Positions 53,723 through 64,000 of a DNA stretch of 64,000 nucleotides are shown here, one piece after another; within the stretch, counting starts at the first letter, position 1; each line of letters starts with the position of its first letter. The stretch spans positions 1,984,001-2,048,000 of the forward strand of contig SDUX01000004.1 in assembly GCA_008729055.1 (NCBI GenBank), in the 5' to 3' direction. The stretch is from Pyropia haitanensis. Its lineage: Eukaryota; Rhodophyta; Bangiophyceae; Bangiales; Bangiaceae. Below the pieces are notes generated by a model that made no database searches, was not told where the DNA came from, and saw nothing but the letters and a program-made list of their open reading frames with translations. The position numbers and the translations under genes are program-made.

Positions 53723-56700
53723 GTACGTACGTAACTCAAGCTGCAAGAAAGAGGCGCGCAAGCTCATGACGGCCGCGTGCGCGACGGTGGACGTTCTTCC
53801 GGAAGCCCGCGCGCGTTTCTCTCGCGGCGTCGAGTGGCAGTCTGCGCTGAACCATCAAAGTTGCTCGAAAGCTCCCCGTAGTCTGACCTCAAAAACAGAG
53901 AAATTATGTTGCAGATGTCCGACTCCTCCTTACACCTTGCACAACAATTCCACTTGGAGAAACAACCGAACGATTCGCTCAATTGGAACCGTGGCAGTAG
54001 CGGTTAACTACGTGGTTGTGGCCCTGTCCCCCCCCCCCCCTGCCACCGCCCGCTCCCCGTCGGAGGGCGGTCGTGTCCCAACACCGGCACGTGCCGCCTT
54101 GCCCCCCCCACCCCCCACCCTGGCCGTCCCAACCCCCGCGGCGCCGCGCATCCGCGCCGCCGTCGGCGTCGTCGGTGGCGACGCGCGGGGGCTCGCCGCC
54201 ACCCCCCCGCCCCTGTGCCGCCTGGCTGCCGGGTCAGCCGTCCGCGGCAGCGTGGGGGCTGGACGCCCGCCCGCGCCGCGCCGCCCAGCCCATCCCAAGC
54301 ACGGCGCCGCGAGAGGTCCCCCGCCGCGTCGGCTGTTTGCTAGACGGCTGACGATGCCCGCCACTGCAACAACGTCACCTCTCCTCGCCCCCCCCCCCCC
54401 CCCGCTCCCTCGTCCAATCCCGCGGCAGCGTCGAGGCGGGGAGACAGGCGGGAACCGACGGGCAGCGTCGTCCGCGGCCGCCCGCCTGCGCCTCCACACG
54501 CCATTGCATCCCCGCCGCCGGTTCAGCGTTGCATCACGCCCACGCCCGTCCCGACGGGACGATACCCGTTGGGAAAGACAGCTGACCGCCGCCGCCGCCG
54601 CCAGCGGCGCTGCCGGCCACGCAAGTGGCGCCGCCCATGGGCAGAGGCTATCGGGGGGTCGCGCCCGCCGCCGCGGCATTCCGGTGGTGGGGCTGACGTT
54701 GCCAACCGGCGCGCCGGCGCTCCACCAGCCAACCACGGCCTCCCCCCCTCACGGGCCCCGCCTGTCTCTCTTTTTGAACCAGTGGGCTCTGCACGGGTGG
54801 CGTGCGGAGGGGCGGGGCGGGGGTGGGGGGGTGGGGGGGCACGACCCCCCCCCCCCCGTGTGGGTCCCGCCCCGCGGGACAACCGGCCTGGAATGTATGA
54901 GACGGGGACCAGCAGGGGCAGGCGGCGGGGGCACCCCCGCCCCGCGCGGTGCACGTGGCAAGGCGGTAGGGGCCCGGCGCGGGGGCGGGCGTCCCACACT
55001 GGCGCCGGCGGGGCACCCCAAAAATCCGCCCCTGCCGGTGGCCCCCCTGCCGCCGCCTCGCCCTGATGGGGCACGCTGCCCGCTGTCTGGGCTTTGATCC
55101 CCACACCCCCGCGCGCTGCCCCGGTCGCGGCCGCGCCAGGCCGCTCCGTCAGCCGCCGTCAGCGGTCGCCTTCCCCCCCGTGGGCGGGGCCTGCCGCCGC
55201 CGCCAGCCCGCCCGTCCGGGCGCCTGTCCCCCCTGCACGGCCGCATCGCCGACGGCAAGGGCCCAAGGGATGTGTGCCTGTGGCCCCGGCTGGGACACCG
55301 TCCTCCCCCCCCCCCCCCCCCCCCCTAAACCACTGCCGCGCACGGTGCAGCGCCGCCTTGAATCACGAGCAGAGCGCCACCGCTCCCAGCCGCTCCCCCC
55401 CCCCCCCCCCCCCCCCCCCAAAACCACGGCCCGGCCGCCCCAAAAACGAGACTGCCGGCGGTCGACGTAGCCGGCGAGCCTCCACCCACTTGCGCCCCCC
55501 GTGGAAGCCCCGGCCACGAGCAGCGGGTGCGTGTCCCGTCCGCGTCCGACAGCGGGCGCGCCCCGCTGGGGAGGCGGCCGCCCCGCGTCGCCTCCTTTGA
55601 CGGGGGGGGGGGGGGGGGAGAGCGGCTTGCCAACAGCGCCCGCCGCACGCTTTGGATGTGGGTGGGGCGGGGGGGGGGGGGTGTCTGCCGCCGCGCCCGC
55701 GTCCCACCGCCAGCCCCTTTGCTGGCGGGCCCGCCCCGCGCCCAAGGATGCGCGACGACCGGCACGCCGGCCGCTTTTTTTTGAAGGCGTGCATCGTCTG
55801 CGCGCGCCACGCTGCTCTGCAGGAGCCCGCCGGGGGGGCCTGCGGCCACGGGCGACTCCCGGCCTCCCTCCAGGGCTGCTGGCAATCTCGGCCAGCGGCC
55901 GCTCGCCGCGGCACACGTAGCGCGCGTCTGACGTAGTCGCCACCCCCCCCCCCCCCCCCCCCACCGTCCCCGGCCTCCCCGGCTAGTGTGGCTGGCTGGC
56001 CGCCGCGGCTGGCGCCGCCGCCCCCCGCAGCGCGGAACGTACGCGCGCACCCACACGCGGCGGCCACCCCCCCCCCCCGCCGCGGCGGGGCGGCGGCCCC
56101 CCCATTGACAGCGGCGGCGGCGGCGGCGGCCGCGGCGGCGGCGGCCGCGGCGGCGGCGGCGGCGGCGGCGGCGCGGGCGGCGCCGCTGTCGGCGGCGCGC
56201 TCCCCCCGAGGCACCCGCGCCGTGCCGCCTGCCGCCCCGCCGGCCATTCGCGGGCGCGGCCACCCCACCGCCGCGGCCGCGGCGGCCGCGTCGGCGGGCG
56301 GGGCGGCCGGCGGGGGGTGTGTCCCCGCCTGGGCCGCCCCGCCCCGCCCGGCTGCCCGCGCGGACCGGCTGGCGTCGCCCCGCCGGCCGGCGCGACGGTG
56401 GCGGCGGGCGCCCACGCCAAGGGCGGTCCGCGACCCCCCCACCCGTCCCCACACCCCCCCCCCCCCCGCCCCGCCCGCCCCATCGCCCACCGCGGCCGCT
56501 GGCAGCCCCCCACCGCTTCGCGCACCGCCCCTCCACCCGGCCGCCCGGCGGCGAGCGCGCGCGCGCGCGCCGCCGCGGCGGCCGCGGTCACGGCTTCGCG
56601 GCGTCCCCCCCCCCCCCCCCCCCCCCCCACCTCCCGGTCTCACCCATGCAACCGTCTTGACGGCGGGGCGGCTGGCGTCCCCGTACGTTGACGCCGCTCC

Positions 56701-58587
56701 CCGCCGCCACCGCCCGCCGTCGCACGCGGCGCACCTCCCCCCCCCCCCCCCCCCCCACCCTCGCCGCGGCGGGCGCAGCAGCGGCAGCGGCTGCTGTCGG
56801 AAGCCATCCCCCCCACCCCCCCCCCCCCCACCCCCCCCCCCTCACCCCGCCCCCCGCCGTCCCCGCTGCCGACCGACGCTGCCACGACCGCCCGCCGTGG
56901 GGTGCGCCGCGGCTTTGTGGCCGCTGCGGCTGCGCGGCGGCGCTGTCGTCCGCGGCCCCCCCCCGCCCGCGCGGTCCGACCGCCGCCACCGCGGCGTTGG
57001 CGTTGGCCGCGACGCGTCCCCCCCCAGCCGCCGCCGGTGCCGACCGCGCGGGCGGCGGCGGGGCGGCCACACACCCCCCACCCCCCCCCCCACGCCTGCC
57101 ATCTTTGTGCCACCGCCGCCGAGCCACACCCGCCGCGGCCGTCACCGGTCCGCCGACGTTGCGACCGCGGGCGACGGGTGGTGGTGGCGGTGGTGGTGGT
57201 GGTGGTGGTGGCGCTGGTCGGCCGGGAGGGGAAGGGGGGGGGGGGGGGGGTGGGGTTGTTGGCCGCACGGCCGGCCGGCTGGCCACCGCCCCTGCAGCCG
57301 GCCGCGGGCGTCGCGGCCGCGGTTTCTCCGGCCGCACCCCCCCCCCCCCTCCTTCCCCCCGCCCGTTCCCCGCCTCCCGCGTCGACCGCCTCTCCTCTCC
57401 CCCCACCGCACACGTCGCCGCCGTCGCGAGCCGGCGGGCGCGACTCCTCGTCAGGGCGTCCACAGCGCCTCGGCGCGGCCGGCCGGCGTTGTCGCTCGGC
57501 GGCGGCGGCGGCGGCGTCCCTTGCTCCGCCTACCCGCCCACCCCCTTCCCCCTGTCGCCGTCGCGTTGCCACGCTGCGGGCGCGACGCGGGCGGTCATTC
57601 GTAACAGACTGTACCCCCCCCCGCGCGCGCACTCACTCACGCTCCCCGTTTTAGCGTCCACCCCCTCCTCTGCCCGTGGGTGGGTGTGCGGGAGGAGGGG
57701 AGGAGAGGAGGGGGGAGGGAGCGGCGACGCGAGAGGGGAGAGGGAAGGAGAGGGGAGCGGCGAGGGGGTGTAGCGCGACGGAGGGCGCGCGCGTGTGGAC
57801 CCGTTCTTGTGTCGCTCCTTCTTTCCTCCGCGAGGGGGGGGGGGGGAGCGCCCGCCGGCGGCCGCCACCCACCCGCCGGTCGGCGGGCGTGACCGCCGAC
57901 GCGGTGCGTGACGCCCGCTTGGGGGGGGCTCCCGTCGCGCTGTTGGACGCCGCTGTCGGACGGCCGAGCCGGCGGCTGCGGCTGGTGGGGGTGGGCGGGG
58001 GCACGGCGGAGGAGGAGCGGCGTGAGGAGGGGGGGGGGGGGGGGGTGGGGGCGCCGCGCCGCGTCCACCTGTCTGCCGCTGGGGGGCACCCGCCGCCGGC
58101 CATCCCGCCGCCGCCGTCGTCACCCCCACCCACCCCCCTCGGCGGGTCGGCCGCGGCCCGCGCAGGCGCCCGCCGCGGTCGTCCCCTTCCGTCTGGGATT
58201 GTCGCTGGTCGGCGCGGCGGCCGCCGGCGGCGGCGGCCGGGATCGGCGGCGCCTTTTGGGTGGGCGGGGGGGGGAAGGGGGGGGGGGGGGGGGGCGCGCC
58301 GAGCCCCGCCACCGACCGGCCGGCAGGGCGGCGGCCGTCGCGTGCGGGCGCGCCCCCCCCCCGCCCCCCCCCCCCCCCCGCCGCCGCCGCGACCGCGCGT
58401 ATCATTGGCGGCCGCCGGCGGCGGCGGTGCGGACCGCCGGCGGGGGCGCCACCACTCCCCCCCCCCCCCGCCGCCGTTGCGGCCGCCGCCGCCGCCGCGC
58501 GTGCCGCCGCGCCGCCCCGCCGACAGACGCGGCCGGCCGGCCTCGTCGGCGCGGCGGCGGCCACCCCCGCCGCCGGCCGCGGCGGCC
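53723..58587. other. long low-complexity region, no committed gene
   Basis: 53.7-54.0 kb is AT-richer; then G/C-rich DNA with C runs of 21 (55305-55325) and 25 (55395-55419) and a (GGT)n stretch near 57178-57215. Long ORFs occur on both strands (for example 55363-56643 minus and 55988-57604 plus) but none has a domain, and the frames share wobble positions, so strand cannot be decided. The last part is the 5' flank of the zinc-finger gene. Confidence 0.45.
55395..55419 (+). repeat. C25 homopolymer
   Basis: Twenty-five consecutive C; a second run of 21 lies at 55305-55325. Confidence 0.9.
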
Positions 58588-58614
58588 ATGGAGGTTGCCG
58601 AGCCCCCATTGCGG

Positions 58615-58658
<44 letters not shown>

Positions 58659-58843
58659 GTCCCCCCCGCCGCCCCCCTCCCCGCCACGGCTGCCACCCCC
58701 CCCCGCCCATGCGGCGAGCACCCCCCCCCCTCCCCCCCCGCCGCCGGCGGCGGCGCCCCCATCGCCGCCGCCGCCGCGGCCGCCACCCCCCCCACCGCCG
58801 TTGCCAAGGACCCGCCGCGGCGGCCCGCCGCGGGTGGCGGCCG

Positions 58844-58882
<39 letters not shown>

Positions 58883-59104
58883 ACGCCGCCGCCGCCGCCG
58901 CCGGCACGGTGGCCGCCCCTGCCGCCGCCGCGGCCGCCGCGTGGGGGCCCGCCGACCCGCGGACGGCGGTGCTGGCCGCCGCCGCCGCCGCGGCGGCCGA
59001 CGTGGCCGCCGCGGCGGGCGTCCGCCTCGGCAGCGCGTTCTTCCACCTGCCCCCGCCGGCCGCCGTCGCGGCGGCCGTGCCGCCGCCCGCCGCCGCCGCG
59101 TCGG

Positions 59105-59138
<34 letters not shown>

Positions 59139-59294
59139 GCAGCCGGCTGTGTACGTGGACGGGGTGCGGGTGGTATGCCCGGCGGGCGGTGGCTTTGACG
59201 ACTATAGCGGCGGCGGTGGCGGCGGCCACCCGGCCGGCGGGCAATGGCCGGGCGGGCCACTGACGGCGGCGGCGGTGGCGTCGGCGGCGGCGGC

Positions 59295-59337
<43 letters not shown>

Positions 59338-59537
59338 CCGCACCCCCCCCTCCTCGCGCCGACGCCGCTGCGGCGGCGACCTCACGCCGGGGCCGCCCGC
59401 CGGGGCGACCCCGAGGCGGCGGTGAGCCCCCCCCGGGTGGTCCTCCCGCCGCTGCGGCCGCCGTACGGCGACGCCGCCGGCGGCCGCTGGCGCCTGCCAA
59501 CGCCGCCCGCCGCCGCTGCGGCCGACGCGGTGGCGGC

Positions 59538-59568
<31 letters not shown>

Positions 59569-60261
59569 ACCGTCCGAGCCGCCCCGACGGCGGCGGCGGC
59601 GGCAGCACTACTGCCCTCGCCCCGCGCCGCGCAGGCAGGTGTCGACGCGGGCGCCGCCGCCATCACCGGCGGGGCGCCCCCGCTGGCAGAGCCGCCGCCA
59701 AAGCGCTACCGCCCGTCGCGGCGAGCAGCGGCCGCCGACGCGGGGGCGACCGCCCGCGTCGCGGGGGGCAGTGGGGGGGGGGGGTGGCGGCTGCGGCGGC
59801 GGCCACCGCCCGTGATGGCCCCCCGCCACCGCCGCCGCCGCCGCCGCCGTCGGGTATGGCGGCAGCGTCGCTGCGCGGGCCGTGGGAGCCGCTCCCACGG
59901 GGGGGAGGGGCGGGCGTGCTCGAGCTGACCACGCCGTCGCCACTGCCGCCGCTGCGGCTGACGGGGGTGTCCCCGCTACGGGCGGCGGGCGTCGGCGGTG
60001 GTGGCGGCGGCGGGGGCGACGCCGACGGCGGAGGTGGCGGCGGCGGCAGCGGCGGCGGCGGCGGCACGCCCGCGGCGGCGAGCGGCGTGTCGCCAGGGGG
60101 GCGGCTGGACGGCGGCGGCCGCGACGGCGGCGGCGGTGCCGCCACCGCCCGCGGCACCCCCCGCTCCCTCTTTGCCGCGTTTGGCACGCCCGTCACGCCC
60201 GCGACGCGCGTGGCCGGCGGCGGCACGCCGACGCCGTCGGCGCCGCGGCTGCCGGCACGGC

Positions 60262-60306
<45 letters not shown>

Positions 60307-62064
60307 CGAGTGCCGGCACCTCCCCGCTGCGGCCGCTGGTCGCGTCGCTCTCGCGCCCGTCGTCGACGGGCGCGCCCGACGGCGGCGGCGGCGGCGGCGG
60401 CGGCTGGCACTCGGCTGCGGGTGCGTCCACCGGCGGCGTTGCTGGCGCGTCGGCCGGCACCAGTGCCGTCGCGTCTGGCACGGCTGCCGCGACCGCCGCG
60501 GCGGCCGCCGCTGCTGCTGCGGCGGCAGCCTACCCGGCGGCGGAGCTCTTCCCCGTAGCGACCCGCGCCGCCGCCGCGGGCGGCTGGCCGCTGTCGCCGC
60601 CCTGCTCCAGCGGCGGCCTCTCCGCGTCGGCCGTGACCGCCGCCGTGCGGCGGCCGCTGTTTGCGTCGCCGCCCCTGTCCGCGACGGGCGCGCTGTCGGT
60701 GGCGGCGGCGGCGCCGCCGCAGCGGCTGCACCCGCCGTTTTCGTTTGTGGGCGTCGCCGGCGGGTGCGCGCCGTCGCCATCTTCGTCGACGGCGGCGGGC
60801 GCGAGTGGCGGCGGCGTCGCGAGTGGCGGTGGTGGCGGCGGCGGTGGCGGGGGCGGTGGCATTGGCGGGTCGTCCCCCCCGCCCACTCGACGCTTTGCGT
60901 GTACCCTCTGTGAGGCAACGTTTGACCGCGCAGGCCACCGCACCGTCCACGTGGACGCGGTGCACCGCAAGAAGCGGCGGTTTGTATGCGACGTGTGTGA
61001 GTCCGCCTTTGGGCACAGGTACGTTTGGTTGTTCCGAGGGGGGGTGGGCGCGAGTGTCAGAGAAGCGGGGGGGGGGTGGGAAGGGGGAAGGCGCGAGCCA
61101 GGCTTTCCGCCGCCGCCAACACGCGCGGCAATGAGCGGCGGTGGGAGACGCCTGCGCGGGTGCGACAGACCGACGGCTCACACGCACAGCACCTTGGTTG
61201 GGACTCTCTCTATGCCCGCTCTCCCTCCGCTTCCCCCTGTTTCTTCCCGTCAGTTCGAGCCTGAACCGACACAAGCGCACCGTCCACGAACAGAAGCGGC
61301 CGTGGGAGTGTCCCGAATGCGACGCCCGCTTTGCCGAGACGTCCGACCTGGGTACGTTCCGCTATGCACCTGCGGGTGTGTCCCATCGAGACATCCGAGC
61401 CTTGTCATTGTGCGGCCGCCGCCACTGGCTGTTGTCTGGCGATTCACGGGCGACATCGGCCGCTCCGACCGCCGTATCTGGCACAGGCGCTCTGGTACTG
61501 ACCATCGAGATTCTCGTGCGTACCGGTTTGCATGGACTGCGTTGAGTGTGCTTGCTCGCCACGGGGTGTCGTTTGTATGAACCCTCGTCCGCGTTTACCA
61601 CCTTGGACCGTCGACCGGTTGACCCTACCCCATGGTTTCACGCAGACAAGCACCGCCGCGCGGTCCACGGCATTGGCCGGCGCAAGCGGCCGCGCGCCGG
61701 CTCCCGAACCTCCATTGGCTCCTCCGAAGCTGGTGGCGGCGGCGGCGGCGGCGTCACCAGTGGGCCACTCTCCACGGCGGTAGCAAGCGGTTGCGGTGGC
61801 GACGGCGGCGGCGGCCGCGCGTCGGCCGCATCGCATCCACCGTCCCAGTCACCCACCGTGACAGGAGCAGAGGAGGGGGCGGCGAGCGAGGCGGCCGCCG
61901 GGGGCAGTGGCCCCCCCTTCCCCTCGCCCCCCTACTACCCGTCGCCACCGCCGCCACCGTCGGCCGTGGCGCCTGGCACGCCCCTGTGCGCGGTGTGTGG
62001 GGCCATTTTCTTGACGGCAGCGCAGCTGGCGGCGCACGCGGCCGGTCGCCACTTTCGGCGGTGA
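58588..62064 (+). CDS. C2H2 zinc-finger protein, four fingers, three exons (one homopolymer frameshift)
   Basis: The ATG at 58588 (GGCCATGG) starts exon 1, which runs to 61018 with a one-base shift at the G12 run 59773-59784. Exons 2 (61254-61351) and 3 (61646-62064) are joined at phases 2 and 1. A roughly 750-residue Ala/Gly/Pro-rich region precedes four C2H2 fingers, all C-x2-C-x12-H-x4-H: FACTLCEATF...H..H; FVCDVCESAFGHSSSLNRHK (split by intron 1); WECPECDARFAETSDLDKHR (split by intron 2); and, after a Gly/Ser linker, LCAVCGAIFLTAAQLAAH near the C-terminus. The first three are close-set and probably bind DNA together; the fourth is solitary. Likely a transcription factor; targets unknown. 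The intron positions inside fingers 2 and 3 make the exon joins unambiguous. Confidence 0.88.
61019..61253 (+). other. intron 1 of the C2H2 gene
   Basis: 235 nt, donor GTACGT, acceptor CAG after a CT-rich tract. Its removal restores finger 2 (AG|T Ser codon). Confidence 0.9.
61352..61645 (+). other. intron 2 of the C2H2 gene
   Basis: 294 nt, donor GTACGT, acceptor CAG. Its removal restores finger 3 (G|AC Asp codon). Confidence 0.88.
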
Positions 62065-62987
62065 CGAGCCGCCCTGCACAGCCGCACAGCGCGTGCTGCG
62101 GCGCGCGCTTCAGCAGGCGGTGTCGTTTTCTTCTTCACTGGGGCGGGGGGAGCCACCAATTAACAGAAGTATATGTGGTTTAGGGCAGTCAACTTTCCGT
62201 AAACGGCGTGTTATCACATAAGTTTGTTGTCAGTGCGACAGACGATGCTGGAGCTGTTTGGTGGCAATCTATCTTCAGTCTGTTGTGTAATGGTTCTTCC
62301 CATTTTTCCCACGTTGTAAGGCTCTCCTCCTCTCGAGGTAACTGCCTGCAGAGGGGCCCATGGATGGACCACTCTGGGCGGGGGCAGACGGGACGAAAAG
62401 AGTTGTCCGTGACTGCCTCTTTCACAAGTGGACTTCTGTCCGGACGAGGGAACCGCCGCAACGGCGCATTCCGCGAAACAGGTGGTGCTGTGTCACGACG
62501 GGGCACTCGAATTCTGTTCCGTCCCCGCCAATGCGAGGGCTTGCTGTCAGCAAGGGCCCCCAATCCACCATCCGCAGGCGTGCTCCACACCAGCTTTGAC
62601 ACCGTCGGAGGGGGCCCGTCGCACTTTCGCTGGCACCCTCGCGTCACCCGACCCGACACAGACAGCGCGCTCGTGGGGGGGGGGTGGTGTGCGGGCGGCC
62701 GGGGCGTGTGGTGCGGCGGCGGCTGGCTGCAAGACCCACATCAGCCCCATCGCCGGCCTGCCGCGTCCGTCGCCACCCGTCGGTCCCTGTCCGCGGTGCC
62801 GGCGCGCGCTGGCAGTGACGCGGCTCCTGCGCTGACCCCCTTTATTCTCCGTGTACTCCTGCGCTGCCGCCGTCGTCGGTACCCGCGGCTGTTCTTCCAG
62901 CGCCCCCACGCTCCCCCCTCCTGCCCCCCCCCCCTTCCTAGACCGTGTGCGCGCGCGGGCGCGAGCCCCACCACACCGTCGCCCACC
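62065..62987. other. intergenic / promoter of ARF gene
   Basis: Between two plus-strand genes. AT-richer at 62150-62330, GC-rich toward the ARF start. ORFs here have no recognisable product. Confidence 0.5.

Positions 62988-64000
<1,013 letters not shown>

Noticed and set aside
55988..57604. 538-codon plus ORF and its 427-codon minus counterpart as genes
   Set aside because: Both share wobble positions and lack domains; poly-Trp and poly-Arg stretches indicate at least parts are not coding, so neither is committed.

Overview
The window is a GC-rich, intron-poor eukaryotic nuclear contig. Spliceosomal introns are visible (GT-AG, donor mostly G|GTACGT), start codons sit in CACCATG-like contexts, and proteins have conserved domains embedded in very long Ala/Gly/Pro-rich low-complexity stretches. 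Coding strands are packed with G or C homopolymers (up to 27 bases). The style fits a bangialean red alga (Porphyra/Pyropia type) best. That is an inference from composition and gene structure; a GC-rich green alga is not excluded.

Layout. 1-321: tail of a low-complexity plus-strand gene. 960-2820 (-): a membrane-protein reading frame broken only by TAG codons. 2932-6258 (-): KDM5/JARID1-type histone H3K4 demethylase. 6259-10534: no clear gene. 10535-11104 (+): secreted trypsin-fold protein without catalytic His and ending before the Ser region. 11105-16000: extreme low complexity, open on both strands, with a repeated basic Ser motif at 11.2-11.9 kb. 16-20.4 kb: less GC-rich, with inverted repeats. 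20485-24202 (+): large low-complexity protein with a CxC...CxxC zinc-binding motif. 26331-28890 (+): helix-turn-helix protein with a compact C-terminal domain. 31291-32033 (-): Gly-rich protein with a conserved-looking tail. 32273-32476 (+): small repeat ORF. 32.5-36.0 kb: gene-poor. 36076-36177 (-): stranded last piece of a PRL1/PLRG1 spliceosomal WD40 gene. 37.2-37.7 kb: degenerate tandem repeat. 38874-39935 (-): membrane-anchored FkbM-like protein. 41386-45191 (-): basic-region (bZIP-like) protein fused to the winged-helix/TPR part of a STAND protein. 48335-50124 (+): RING-H2 ubiquitin ligase. 50670-51315 (-): two-exon replication protein A 14-kDa subunit. 58588-62064 (+): four-finger C2H2 protein with three exons. 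62988-end (+): ARF1-class GTPase, first three exons.

At least five genes read through only if a single base is restored inside a G or C run of 7-15. All these shifts have the same sign, which points to systematic homopolymer undercalling in the assembly rather than to a set of pseudogenes. These genes are therefore annotated as single loci spanning two or three frames.

Functionally the window is a mix of housekeeping (ARF1, RPA14) and nuclear regulators (H3K4 demethylase, HTH, basic-region/STAND-like, C2H2, RING). There is no operon-like logic, and neighbouring genes lie on both strands.
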